Shown here: positions 31,243 to 41,338 of the stretch, one piece after another
Position numbering within the stretch: position 1 is the stretch's first letter
Layout: each line of letters opens with the position of its first letter
From: Seminavis robusta
Taxonomy: Eukaryota > Bacillariophyta > Bacillariophyceae > Naviculales > Naviculaceae
Length of the DNA: 64,000 nt
Direction of reading: 5' to 3'
NCBI GenBank assembly: GCA_903772945.1
Contig: CAICTM010000428.1
Location: forward strand, 1 to 64,000
Position numbers and translations under genes: made by a program
Notes under the pieces: model-generated
Seen by the model: the letters and a program-made list of their open reading frames with translations, nothing else
The model's database searches: none
What the model was told of the DNA's origin: nothing

Positions 31243-31934
31243 ATGCGGACCAATGCTTATTCAAACTAGCTAGAGAAGGCCGAGAACCAAAGCGAGCTAT
31301 GATATGTCTTGCTCGCATGGTTATATCAGGTGGTCGTTAAGCTCCATTGGACTAATAAAACGCTATACAAAACAACAGTTATCCTTCGTCAACTCCATTG
31401 CATACCGGTATCAAGACAGCCATGACAAGTAGTGCCCGACGCCATGCACTGCCGTGGTCGCGTAGGGATGGTTTTTAGTGATTGGAAGGCGATGGCAGCG
31501 AAGCGTTAGACTGGCTCAGGTACATGGAGAACTCCCATACCTTCGCCGCTTACGACCTGTTTGAGCTACCGGTAAGGTGGTACCAGTACCCCCACTGGAA
31601 TGCTTGGCGATGAGTGGCTCGATGTACAGTCGTATGATGCAAGACTCTTACACGACACGCCGGCTCAACGATCCTCTTTCCATGCTGTGAGGCAGTACAA
31701 TACTGCGACAGTTCCAGACACAGGAGCAAAGCGGCCTTTGTGCGAGAGCGCCGCCCTGGTCTGAAACTGCGAAAGATCCCAAGCACAACGCGCACCTCTT
31801 AGGAACTCCGGACGACTCATTTTTTGGACAAAAAAGAGCAAGAAAGAGGGGAAGGTGGACGAAAAATGGCCCATAGTATTTGACCTTAGCTCCGTTAGCG
31901 AAAGTATTAAGCTTCTTCCAGGACATTGCCTACA
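31243..31934. other. Intergenic spacer
   Basis: No gene seen. Likely promoter of the cysteine-rich gene lies in the last 200 bp. Confidence 0.45.
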
Positions 31935-33348
31935 ATGATGAAAAAACAAGCAGTTGTCGCCGCATGGTTGCTTACGTCCTGTCTAGCTTGGCCAATCCAA
32001 GGGAAACCGCTTGTAACTTTGATAGAAGAGACTAGTTTGAGACTTGGGAGACAGAGTCGGATGGTGCGGAGGAAGCTGCTCCCATTGGAGGGATTTGGGG
32101 GGCATCCGAATGCAGCGTACTTGCCTCTGGGAGAATGCCAAGGGGACTGTGATAGCGATGACGATGTGAGTGAATCCTCGTGTTTCCAGTGCGAAGGACG
32201 GGATTCGTTTCCAACTCAATCTTTTGCCTCTCCCTCGCCTTTCCGATACAGTGCAAAGGTAAGACCAAGACTCGGTCTTGGTATAACCAAAACGTGCCAT
32301 GCCCAACTGACTTATACTTTCTAACGTTCCGATATGTGTTAGGTAACTTGAAGTGTTTCGAACGTGGTCCGGGCGATCCAGTGCCGGGTTGCGAAGGCGG
32401 GGAAGAAGCCATGAGCAGAACAGATTATTGCGTCAGTCCTTCTGCCAATACTGGCTCTGGTGGTTCGGATGGTGCCAGCCAACGTTACTCGTCTTCTGCT
32501 CAGTACGAAATCAACATAAAACCAGCTTCGGAGCAGTCCGAGTCGCTGGGGCAAAACGTACAACAACAATCTTCGACTCAATCACAGGCGCAAAACGACC
32601 TTGTTGGATTCGGGGCGACACCGCCAAACGGAAAAGTTCTCGCAGAGTGCGAGGGGGACTGCGACAATGATCAAGACGTACGCAGTTGCCGGTTGCAGCC
32701 CCATCAGACAAGAAGTACACACCACTCACACTTTTTGTTCGTTCTTTTTGATCTCCTGTCCAGTGCGACGACGGCCTTGTTTGCTTTCAACGTGGGCCGG
32801 GAAATTTTGTTCCTGGATGCAATGGGGGTCAAGACAACTTGAGCAAGAGCGATTTTTGCGTCAAGAAGGGCCTCGCTGCCGCGGTACGGAACAGTCAAGG
32901 GAGCTCGAGCAGCGCGACAATCTCGTTTGAGACCAATGCCGCCAGCGGAGGCGAATCATCACTCTATGGTGGGGCCAGTGGCTCCCAATCTCATGAAGGG
33001 ACAAACAGTGGCGCGTCACCCCACGGTGACGCATCGCATGCCGGTGAGAAAGACGTCTCGGCCTTGAGTGCAACAAATGAACAAACGACAACTCACACTT
33101 TATCTGATGCTAAAACGTATACTTTCATTGTTGGCAACGACGCGGGGACAACGAATAATGTCGCTGGGGCTGCTACTCAAAATGATGTTACCCTGGTGGT
33201 TGGGACAAACGGTGATTCGATGTCGAATTCGAACGAAGACTCTGTTGTGCAAGAATCAGGCTCCTCGAGATTATCTTTGGCAGGCCTCTTTGGTTTCACC
33301 ATCGCACTCGTTCCCGTTATCCTCGGCTACCTGTTGGAAGGTTACTAA
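31935..33348 (+). CDS. Surface protein with two GDCD cysteine modules, 7-nt microexon
   Basis: Four exons: 31935-32165, 32252-32258, 32343-32677, 32764-33348; 385 aa. Signal peptide (KKQAVVAAWLLTSCLA). Two modules of the type G-E-C-x-G-D-C-D-x-D-x-D / C-x4-L-x-C-F-x-R-G-P-G-x3-V-P-G-C-x-G-G ... D-x-C, familiar in diatoms but uncharacterised. Each is split by an intron right after the acidic DxD stretch. In module 1 the second half starts in a 7-nt exon, TGCAAAG, flanked by a pyrimidine-rich ..GATACAG and GTAAGA. Without it the frame hits a stop; with it the protein reads C-K-G-N-L-K-C-F, matching C-D-D-G-L-V-C-F in module 2. A long Ser/Thr/Asn-rich stalk and a hydrophobic C terminus (LAGLFGFTIALVPVILGYLL) suggest surface anchoring. 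Tandem with a one-module paralogue. Confidence 0.78.
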
Positions 33349-33997
33349 GCTCTAAGGAGCAACATACAAGGGGAACAACCACATGCATGTCGAGAAGGCT
33401 GTTGATAACTAGATTTATTTGTGCTACTGGCTAGGCTACTAGAGTTGTAGCGTTGCGCGTTGTAGAGCAAAGAGCAAGTCTCCGACTTGTCTTGGGCTAT
33501 GAACAGCTTCAGAAACCCAGTCAGTCGAACGTCGATTCATCGTTTTTCCATCCTATTGCATGCTTGACCCGTGGGAATCAACCACGACATGATCGTGGGA
33601 CCTCGGCTCCACAATTTGTGCTGAATATCCTCTGGCTACCGGCTAAGAAAGCACTCACTCGACAGTTGCTGTAACGTTTAGGTGCGCCGTCCTGTCACCA
33701 TTATGAGCTTTAGTATTGCATTTCATGGGCGTTGGGACTTGGAAATTTGTCGAGGTGCGGGTTTTGCTATTAGAAGCCAGATAAATCTAACCCGTGGCTC
33801 AACAAAATTTTGGTGAGAGCTTGACCTGAGCTGTCAGAAATCCAAAGAAGGTACCGGTACACTTTTGTACGATCAAGCATATATTGTCCCAACAACGGAC
33901 CAACACATATTTGTCGAGAAAACAATACAAGGTGACGGCCTGTGTCCTCCTTCCTGATAAACGTTAGTTTGAAGATCATAACAGTTTCAAGATCACG
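33349..33997. other. Spacer between the GDCD paralogues
   Basis: No gene seen; short GGTACCGGTAC motif near 33850. Confidence 0.5.
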
Positions 33998-34575
33998 ATG
34001 ATGACAATGAAGACCGTTCCGTTTTTTGTGCTGCTGGTGTGCCTTCTGAGCTTCACCAACGCCGAGTCTCAGTCAATTCGCAAGTTGCAACCTCCGGTTG
34101 AATTTCTAGGCGAGAATCCAGAACCTTTGTTTGGAGTGTATCCTCTGAAAATGTGTCAAGGAGATTGCGATAAGAATGAACACGTGAGACATCGATCGAT
34201 CCATGCTGTGTAACATGATATTTCTCCAAGAACTAACTCTTTCTGTTTCTGTAATCCTGGGCTCTGCAGTGTGACACAGGACTTGTGTGCATGATGTACA
34301 GAAAAGCCTATGAGGCGGTTCCAGGATGCGCAGGAGGTGAAAGCGATGGAACCACAGCAAGCTACTGCATACAAGATACGGAACGGGAGCGCAACTCAGC
34401 CAACAATGGAGCAGAAGTGGTTTCTGTCAACGTCAAGCCCGCTGAGGGGGATCAGGAGAAACAAACAGCAGCTGCTGCCGCGGCCGAGTCAGAAAATTCG
34501 GAGTCGAGTGCATCGTCAAACACAATCATTGTTGGTCTCGCGTCATTTGCTTTGGTGATGGGACTACTGTACTAG
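33998..34575 (+). CDS. Surface protein with one GDCD cysteine module
   Basis: Two exons, 33998-34183 and 34270-34575; intron GTGAGA..CTGCAG, phase 0; 163 aa. Signal peptide (KTVPFFVLLVCLLSFTNA). A single module, M-C-Q-G-D-C-D-K-N-E-H / C-D-T-G-L-V-C ... AVPGCAGG ... SYC, split by the intron at the same place as in the upstream paralogue; the RGPG phrase is replaced by YRKAYE. Then an Ala/Ser/Glu-rich stalk and a hydrophobic tail (TIIVGLASFALVMGLLY) suggesting a GPI or membrane anchor. Probably arose by tandem duplication. Function unknown. Confidence 0.8.
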
Positions 34576-35307
34576 CGCCCATCAAATGCGTCAGGGAGCG
34601 ACGAGAGAGGATACCTTTTTCTGTAGGCGTTACTTTTGCACGGTCGCCGCCTTTTTAAAATGCAACGAAACATGAAAGCTTGCGTTCATGAATTGTCTCC
34701 GGAGCGAGGTGCGAAACGAGCGAGGCCAAAAGAGTCGAATAGTCAGTACCTAATGAGGAGCTAGGAAGCATGGACAACCAGGGGGTTGTTCGTTGTAAAT
34801 CACAAGTAATAATGCATGTAGTAAAGTAAAATTTTATTAAAGCCTGCCATGATACATTTTTTTCGTCGCCATAATGGTGGATGCATGGCGCTGCCTCTGG
34901 CTGAATGATACTGGAGGGAATAGAGGTATCCTCAAACCGGATAGGCGAAGTCTCGCGGAGTTGAGTGACAGACGCTAGCAGGTACTACTCCTTGAGTCGA
35001 TTGACAGTCGCTACCTAGCTAGCTAGTCCTATTTCTTGCTTCGGGCTTGCTGCTGATCGTTGGATGCAGAGTTTTGGGGCGATCGCGCGACTTGGTGGCA
35101 ATTGTTTTGTTGGCGCAGTTTGACGCCCTGCTCGATCATTCTTTTCATGTTCTGCAAGGAAATGATGACTTCTTTTCAGTCTGTGAAGCTGAAGCTTTTT
35201 TGGTGGAGATCGATTCGATTCATCATTCATCATTCCAGGATCCAGCCATCAACACCCAACACCGCACTTCAGACCATCGAACCATCACACCTATCATAGA
35301 ATCCGAC
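34576..35307. other. Intergenic spacer and Rieske-gene upstream region
   Basis: No gene. The frame of the next gene is open upstream to 35047 but lacks ATG. TAGCTAGC run at 35010. Confidence 0.45.
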
Positions 35308-37062
35308 ATGCAGAGACTAATGACAGCGATGAAGTTGTTGTTGCGTTACTGCCTTCTCCATTTCCTTTTTGTGGCTCCACTACTGCTGGCGTCTCTCTCA
35401 GATACGTTTGTAAATGGGTTTGTACATCCAGCCAACACGGCAGTCAACAATCTGCGAAGAGACAAGGATATCGTTGGCAATCGCATCCAACGGATCCTTG
35501 GCGGGGTCCAGTATGGCAGCAGACCAATTCTCCTCTCTACCTTGTCGCCACAACCAAAAGAAGAGATCGAGACGCTGCCATACAATTGGAAAGACCAGTG
35601 GTATGCGCTGACTTTTGCTTCCCACGTGCTGAATCCTTCTGAAACGGCCGAGGTGGTCCCTGCGGCAGTCTTTGGCCAGCCTCTGGTGCTGTGGCGCTCG
35701 GAAGATGGCGGCCACATTCACTGTGCGGACGATGTCTGTCCTCATCGGGCTGCTGCTTTATCAGAAGGAAGGACACGAGACGGAAAGCTCGAGTGCTATT
35801 ACCATGGCTGGCAATTTGATGGCAAGGAGAAAGGGGCTTGCTCGTTCATTCCACAACTGTCGACTGGTGCTCAGATTCCCAAAGCTGCCTGTCTGAAAAT
35901 GCGCGAATGTCGGGTTGTAGAAGGCATTGTCTGGGTCTGGATGGGAGATGGCAGCTCAGAACCCACCAAGGAGGTTCCAGCCCAAAATGACGAATTGGAT
36001 CAACTTACTGGTCAACGAAATGGCTTTTTGGTCAACGACTTCCAAATAGACTTGCCCTACGATCACAGCTATCTTGTGGAGAATTTGATCGATCCTGCCC
36101 ACATTGATATCAGCCATGACAGAACACCAGGTGGTGGCCGGCGGGAACGAGCTGAAGCCTATGATATGATTGTGGACAAGGAATCGGTTTCACCCGATGG
36201 ATTTACCGGACGGTACCGAGTGGAATCACAAGCCAAGAAAGATGGACCCTACATTGAAGTACAATACCAAGCACCTGGTATTGTCAGGCAACGAGGGTTT
36301 CCATTGGGAGCAAATAGTACTGTTTATTTTGGTGTCGCCTTGCATTGCATGCCGCTGGCTTTGGGTAGATCGAGGCTGCTGTTTCGAGCCTACTTTGGAG
36401 GATTACCAAAGCTCTTGATGTTCATACTCAGCTCGAAGCCTGCCTTTCTGCGCCATTTGAATTCGTGCAAAGTACTGGAACAGGATGCAGGACTCATCAC
36501 CACGCAAGAAGACCACTTTAAACGACAACCCAATCATCAGATCAAAGACGATTTCCTCATGCTAGACTCGTCTGATGCTTTTGTCAAAGCGTATAGACAG
36601 TGGATGGATCAGGTAGGTCATGGCATGCCCTGGTTTCAAGGATTAGCTAAAAGGTCGGTCAATGTCGATGATCATTTGACTGGCTTTGTCGGCCCGCCAG
36701 CATTGGACCCCATGTTTCATCGAGCTGGGAATCACATGGAGACACGTTATCATCGGCATGTGGTGCACTGTCCTGCGACCCGCAATGCTCTGGCTAGGGT
36801 TCAAAAACTCAAGCGAATCATGTTGGGGCTGGCAGTTCTCTCCGTCACTCTTTCCTGTGGTACGGCTCCCTTGGTAGGTTCTAGTAGCACTGGTTCAGCG
36901 TTGAGTCCAAAGATGTTGAGCATGGCGAAGCATGCCCTGAAGATACTTGTACCGTTCATACCGGCATCGTGTCTGGCGTCCGCCTTATTGCATCGACTCG
37001 AGCAAGCATTCTTTGTGAGCTTCAAGCGCAAGGAACAAATGAGGACGGAGAAGGGTATCTAG
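35308..37062 (+). CDS. Rieske non-heme iron oxygenase, PaO/TIC55 class, plastid
   Basis: 584 aa, single exon. N-terminal signal (MKLLLRYCLLHFLFVAPLLLASLSDT) followed by VNG-FVHPAN with F at the predicted +1, a plastid leader. Rieske 2Fe-2S centre C144-P-H146 ... C163-Y-Y-H166. Mononuclear iron motif DPAHIDISHD (D262, H265, H270). Two hydrophobic helices near the C terminus (IMLGLAVLSVTLS; ILVPFIPASCLASALL) match the membrane tail of the pheophorbide a oxygenase / TIC55 / PTC52 group. The C-terminal CxxC redox motif of that group appears as HVVHCPATRN, with only the first Cys. Likely a thylakoid or envelope oxygenase acting on a chlorophyll-type or other tetrapyrrole or pigment; the substrate is unassigned. 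Confidence 0.9.
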   Translation: MQRLMTAMKLLLRYCLLHFLFVAPLLLASLSDTFVNGFVHPANTAVNNLRRDKDIVGNRIQRILGGVQYGSRPILLSTLSPQPKEEIETLPYNWKDQWYALTFASHVLNPSETAEVVPAAVFGQPLVLWRSEDGGHIHCADDVCPHRAAALSEGRTRDGKLECYYHGWQFDGKEKGACSFIPQLSTGAQIPKAACLKMRECRVVEGIVWVWMGDGSSEPTKEVPAQNDELDQLTGQRNGFLVNDFQIDLPYDHSYLVENLIDPAHIDISHDRTPGGGRRERAEAYDMIVDKESVSPDGFTGRYRVESQAKKDGPYIEVQYQAPGIVRQRGFPLGANSTVYFGVALHCMPLALGRSRLLFRAYFGGLPKLLMFILSSKPAFLRHLNSCKVLEQDAGLITTQEDHFKRQPNHQIKDDFLMLDSSDAFVKAYRQWMDQVGHGMPWFQGLAKRSVNVDDHLTGFVGPPALDPMFHRAGNHMETRYHRHVVHCPATRNALARVQKLKRIMLGLAVLSVTLSCGTAPLVGSSSTGSALSPKMLSMAKHALKILVPFIPASCLASALLHRLEQAFFVSFKRKEQMRTEKGI

Positions 37063-38009
37063 CTATCTACCACAAGATTAAGTTCAATTCTCAAAAGAGC
37101 CCTCCCAGCAAACCTTGTCTGTTTCAGCAAACTTGATACGAATCGAATCGAGTCAGCTCTACTAGTCTGCCGCTTGCAGCGTTACGGCATCTCGGAATCC
37201 GGATTGTGGCTTTCACGACGTCGTCCAAAAGACGGAGGCCTCAACGATGAATCCTCACAAAATTTGCCAAACTGCCTGTTCGATTCAGCAGCCTTGCAAA
37301 CCACAAATCCATGATCTCGCTCGACCCATTCCCATTGACCATGCCTCGCCTTGGTTTCCCGTATGCGACTGGAGGTCTATCGCTGCAAGCAACGTGATGA
37401 AATTCAACATTTTAGCTTCACCAAAGAGGGCCGAACGGGGGCCAGTACAACCATTCGTACCGAAGATCGATGGAGCGACGGACGAAGCAACGAAAGAAAG
37501 TGCACCGGTATGGAACCCGCACGAAAGCAGAGAATGAGGATCATCATCATACAGAAACTGTATTACTCGTCCCTACCCGTAGCTAGAGATCTCCAAACGT
37601 TTGTCGCAGTGATACTAGCTAAACGTACCGTAGTAACTGCTTCTGGCTAGCTAGAGGCGAACCTAAACCTTGCTATTTTTGCAGGACCCACGCGGATTCA
37701 TTCAGCAGTTTCGAAGAACGAAGTCTGATGAGGCAGATGAGATGCGCAGAACGTGCGCACCAGGAGATCACGAAGGTCGTGCGAGAAGGCGAGAAGCCTG
37801 TGTTTCGAAACTGCTTGGGAAGGACACACCTGTATCTTCCGGCCGTAGCCAGGATGGCCCAGTACGGTACGCTGTAGCGTGCAACGTACGGAGTACCGTA
37901 GGCAAAGATCCAAGCAAGCAAAAGGTTCGGCTCGACCCTCTCCAAAACAAAACAATCAGCTCAGTTTCTTCTCATAAATTGGCCGAGCGGAAGAACCGAA
38001 AGGCTCTCT
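37063..38009. other. Start of a gene desert
   Basis: Frames at 37247-37537, 37351-37650 and 37670-38083 are Arg/Ser-rich with no domain-like content; I do not call them genes. Confidence 0.45.
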
Positions 38010-38032
38010 CGAGTGTCCGAAAAGGACACTCG
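38010..38032. repeat. Perfect hairpin CGAGTGTCC-GAAAA-GGACACTCG
   Basis: 9-bp perfect arms (10 with the flanking T/A) and a 5-nt loop. Confidence 0.7.
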
Positions 38033-39200
38033 ATGGACCCTCGATCGCTTCGTCAGCTCGGCCAAACACCGCTCCGACCATGAGCATCCGCCGTCGGTCG
38101 CTGAAATAACGACAATGTCCAAGATGAGTCGCGGCACCATTTTCGACGGTGGCAACAACAGCGGGTCTTGGGTTCGGCCACTCTCCACTACTAAAGAGAG
38201 TGGCTCTACTGCTTGGATCCCTTGTCTTGTTGCCGCTGTCGCATGCTACTAGCGGGGCTTTATGTCACGACGATACCGAGTGGAGTCTCTCGTGTGATCG
38301 CTGCTTGTTCTGGGATCACTCGAACGATTCCGCGTCCGATTCGTCGTGGCAATTGCCTTTAGCAATCAATCGTGGTGGCCACAACAACAGCGTCTTTGGT
38401 AAGACCACTCTCTTTCTAAGAGCGGTCCTACACTTGGACGCCGAATGTTGTGTCAACCACGGCGGCGCCATCTTGACTTGTTCCGGTTGAGGTTTGCAAT
38501 CGCCTTCGGCAATCGTGGTGGCCACAATAAGAGCGTCTTGGTGACGACAAAACGGCATCTTGGATACAGTCACTCTCGCTAAGAGCAACTGCAGTCTTGG
38601 ATGTTCTTGGATGTCGTCATCATGGCGATGCATCCTTCGCCGCAGTCACAGCAATGGCATCTTCGGTTCGGTCGCTCACAGAATGGGCAACTGTAATCTT
38701 GGAGACTCCATTGCACTGGCCTGCGGCGTTGCCCATCAGGGCACTGCTCGATGATGGACTAACAACAACAACCATCCGTCTTGGTGACAACAAGAAGGGC
38801 TTCCTTGCTGTCGGTCGCTCACAGCTTGGAAGCTTTGAGTGATGTCACCATGGCACATTAATCGCTCGTGCGTCGAGTCGAGCGTCGAGTAGGGTCGATT
38901 TCATCCACCTCTCGTCCACCTCACAACGGCGGACAGGGTTTCGATTTCACCGTCTTCTGCTTGTACTGCTCCATCGCCATCGCCTCATGGTCTGTTGGTC
39001 TATGGTACCGCACTCATGCTTTGGCCGTGTCCAAAGATTGCAAGGTATCTGTCGTTGGATTGTTACGCCGTGCCGACACGGAACCTACATGGAGCTGTTG
39101 GGGATCTGATTCATGGCTTTGTTGAGTGTGCCCCAAATGATTCTTGTCCTGGAAGGCCTCGTCGTGCCACTGTTAGTCCCGGATTCTTCTTGCTATGGTC
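38033..39200. repeat. Diverged repeats with GTGGTGGCCACAA and AGAGCG boxes
   Basis: The sequence around 38345-38425 (GCAATTGCC.., GTGGTGGCCACAACAACAGCGTCTT, CACTCTC.TCTAAGAGC) recurs at 38498-38585 with changes; CGTCTTGGTGAC phrases recur near 38535 and 38780, and GGTCGCTCACAG near 38677 and 38814. Hairpin CCACTCTC/GAGAGTGG at 38178-38185 and 38196-38203. No convincing gene. Confidence 0.5.
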
Positions 39201-39304
39201 AAAGTCGCGTCGGATTGCTGAAAGTCGTTCACAAAGTCGCGTGCGAGTCGCATGCGACTTTGGTACGACTTTCCGAACGACTTTCAGCGATCCGACGCGA
39301 CTTT
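39201..39304. repeat. 30-bp inverted repeat with nested AAAGTCGC hairpin
   Basis: Arm 39201-39230 (AAAGTCGCGTCGGATTGCTG..) and arm 39275-39304 are reverse complements with one mismatch. The 44-nt loop holds a second inverted repeat, AAAGTCGC..GCGACTTT around GCGAGTCGC. Confidence 0.85.
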
Positions 39305-39450
39305 ATCGCCATACTTACAGTTATCTTGCGCGACTTTCAAAGTCATGTGAGAAAGTCGCACGCGACTTTGGTGCGACTCGCATGCGACATTATGAACGAC
39401 TTTTAATGCGACTTTGGTGCTCCTGTGCGACTTTATGCCGATTTTGGCGA
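39305..39450. repeat. GCGACTTT motif array, continued
   Basis: GCGACTTT or AAAGTCGC recurs about every 15-25 bp in both orientations (for example at 39330, 39353, 39362, 39409 and 39427), extending the inverted-repeat unit at 39201-39304. Not coding. Confidence 0.7.
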
Positions 39451-39599
39451 TTTTCAGTCGTATGACCGGGCCTTCCTGGCCAGTGCCATGTTCATCTTCT
39501 TACAGCCAGCCCACGACCATGCCCATCCTTCATTATCCTCCTGCTCCAAACTGGAAAGCCGTCAACCATGAGCATCCTTTGGCCTCTCTCATTTGATCA

Positions 39600-41240
39600 T
39601 GATACATATGGATCAAATGACGACGAAGCAAAGGGTTCGCAATGGTTGACAGATCTTGTGGCTTTTGTCAAGAGTTGCTCCCTTTTCTGCTGTTGCCATG
39701 CTTGATGACGGGAAGGTGTCTGTCTTTTGATCATCTGTGCTTTCTGATCTCTTGATGGGCCCCTGTTCCCGGCATTGTCCGTGGCATGACCATGAGAACA
39801 AGAAAACTTGAGCCCCTTGATTCATGCTTCTGCCAAAGAGGGCAAGGTATCTGTCTTTTGATCTTGTGCATACTGATCTCTTGATGGGCCCTTATGGGCC
39901 CTTCCTCGTTTCGTCCGCGTGGCAGGATAACGAGAACATGAAAACTTGACTTGCTGGATTGAAGCTAAATGAGTGATTGTTCCCTGCATTGGTACTCATT
40001 CAATGTTTTGAGCCATCATCTTCTTGGCAACTCCATCCAGCGAGGCAGCTCCGTCCGAGATGACTGGTCGGCATTGGAACTCCATTGCCGACACTTTGAG
40101 CCATCACGCTCTGTCCATCAAGCTGCTTGCAAGCCTTCTCCTGACAACAGCCCTGGAATCAACTGCAGCCGACCATTCTTTGTATTGGAACTCATTTCCA
40201 ATGCTTTGAGATGTCAGCGAACCGTTGATGCCAGATTTGTCTATGAAGAAGTTTATTGTCATGCTCACACTCCATGCTTCTGCCATGCAAGATGACGGGG
40301 AAGGTGTCTGTCTTTTGATCATTGTGCCTACTGATCTCTTGATGGGCCCCACTTTCTGCAATCTTGCATGGCATGACCATGAGAGCGAGAAAGCCTGGCT
40401 TGCTGGATTGGAGCCCTGACACCAGACCTGGAATCAATGGCAGCTGAGTATCTCCCAGCTCCTTGTCATGCTTCTGCCATGCAGGACAGCTTGGAAGGTG
40501 TCCGTCTTTTGATCATTGTGCCTACTGATCCATTGATGGGCCCCATCTCTATTTGTTTCTGTATGGCACGACCATGAGAACAAGAAAACTTGACTTGCTG
40601 GATTGAAGCTACCGGTGTGATTGTTCTCTGCATTGGAAGCCCATTCAATGTTTTGAGCCATCCTACCATTGGTGACTCCATCCAGCAAGGCAGCTCCTTT
40701 ATATGCCGCCGCCGGAGATGACTGGTCTGCATTGGAACTCCATTGCCAACACTTTGGGCCATCCTGAGCTCTGGAGCTCTGGCTCTGTCAAGCTACTTGC
40801 AAGCTTTCTCCTGACAACCGCCCTGGAATCAACTGCAACTGACCATTCTTTGTAGTGGAACTCATTTCCAATGCTTTGAGACGTCCTGTTCGCGGAGATC
40901 TTCATGCTTTGTGTTTGGATTAGGTGGAGTGGGGCACAATCATGAGAATTGGCTTGCTGGATTGGAGCAACAAGTGTGATTGTTCTCTGCATTGGAACTC
41001 CATTCAATGCTTTGAGCCATCAGTACTTGCGCTTCATCCAGCCAGCCTGTTCAAATTGTGGACATGCCGGAGATGACTCGTCTCTGTTTGAGCCATCCTG
41101 AGCTCGGGCCCTGCCAAGCTACTTGCAAGCCTTCTGCTGAAAACAGCCCTGGAATCAGCTCCAGCCGACCAATCTTTGCATTGGAACTCATTTCCAATGC
41201 TTTGAGACATCCTGATAGGAACTTCTTCCAGATCTGTCTC
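39600..41240. repeat. Higher-order tandem array of two cassette types
   Basis: Cassette 1 (TGATTGTTC(C/T)CTGCATTGG, GAGATGACTGGTC, GCAAGCCTTCTCCTGAC, CCAATGCTTTGAGAC) occurs at about 39970-40220, 40615-40890 and 40970-41215. Cassette 2 (GAAGGTGTCTGTCTTTTGATC, ATCTCTTGATGGGCCC, GACCATGAGAACAAGAAAAC, TTGCTGGATTG) occurs at about 39710-39830, 39845-39965, 40295-40420 and 40490-40610. A shared core GCATTGGAACTCCATT..AATGCTTTGAGCCATC is found inside cassette 1 several times. Minus-strand frames across it are broken and only loosely protein-like. Confidence 0.75.
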
Positions 41241-41295
41241 AGAAAAAGTGGATTGTCATCACTGCATTTGAAGGCATGCACTCAACCATCTTCCG

Positions 41296-41338
41296 GATTT
41301 TGCGCTTCCCGATTTTGCGCTTCCCGATTTTGCTGTTC
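41296..41338. repeat. 15-bp tandem repeat GATTTTGCGCTTCCC x3
   Basis: Two exact copies and a diverged third. Confidence 0.85.

Noticed and set aside
35015-35233. Small minus-strand frame upstream of the Rieske gene
   Set aside because: Low-complexity basic sequence inside the probable promoter; no second line of support.
37247-38083. Arg/Ser-rich open frames after the Rieske gene
   Set aside because: Overlapping frames are equally open and composition is repeat-like.
40434-41281. Minus-strand LRR gene within the tandem array
   Set aside because: Pieces such as LKALEMSSNA recur, but no regular leucine pattern and many interruptions.
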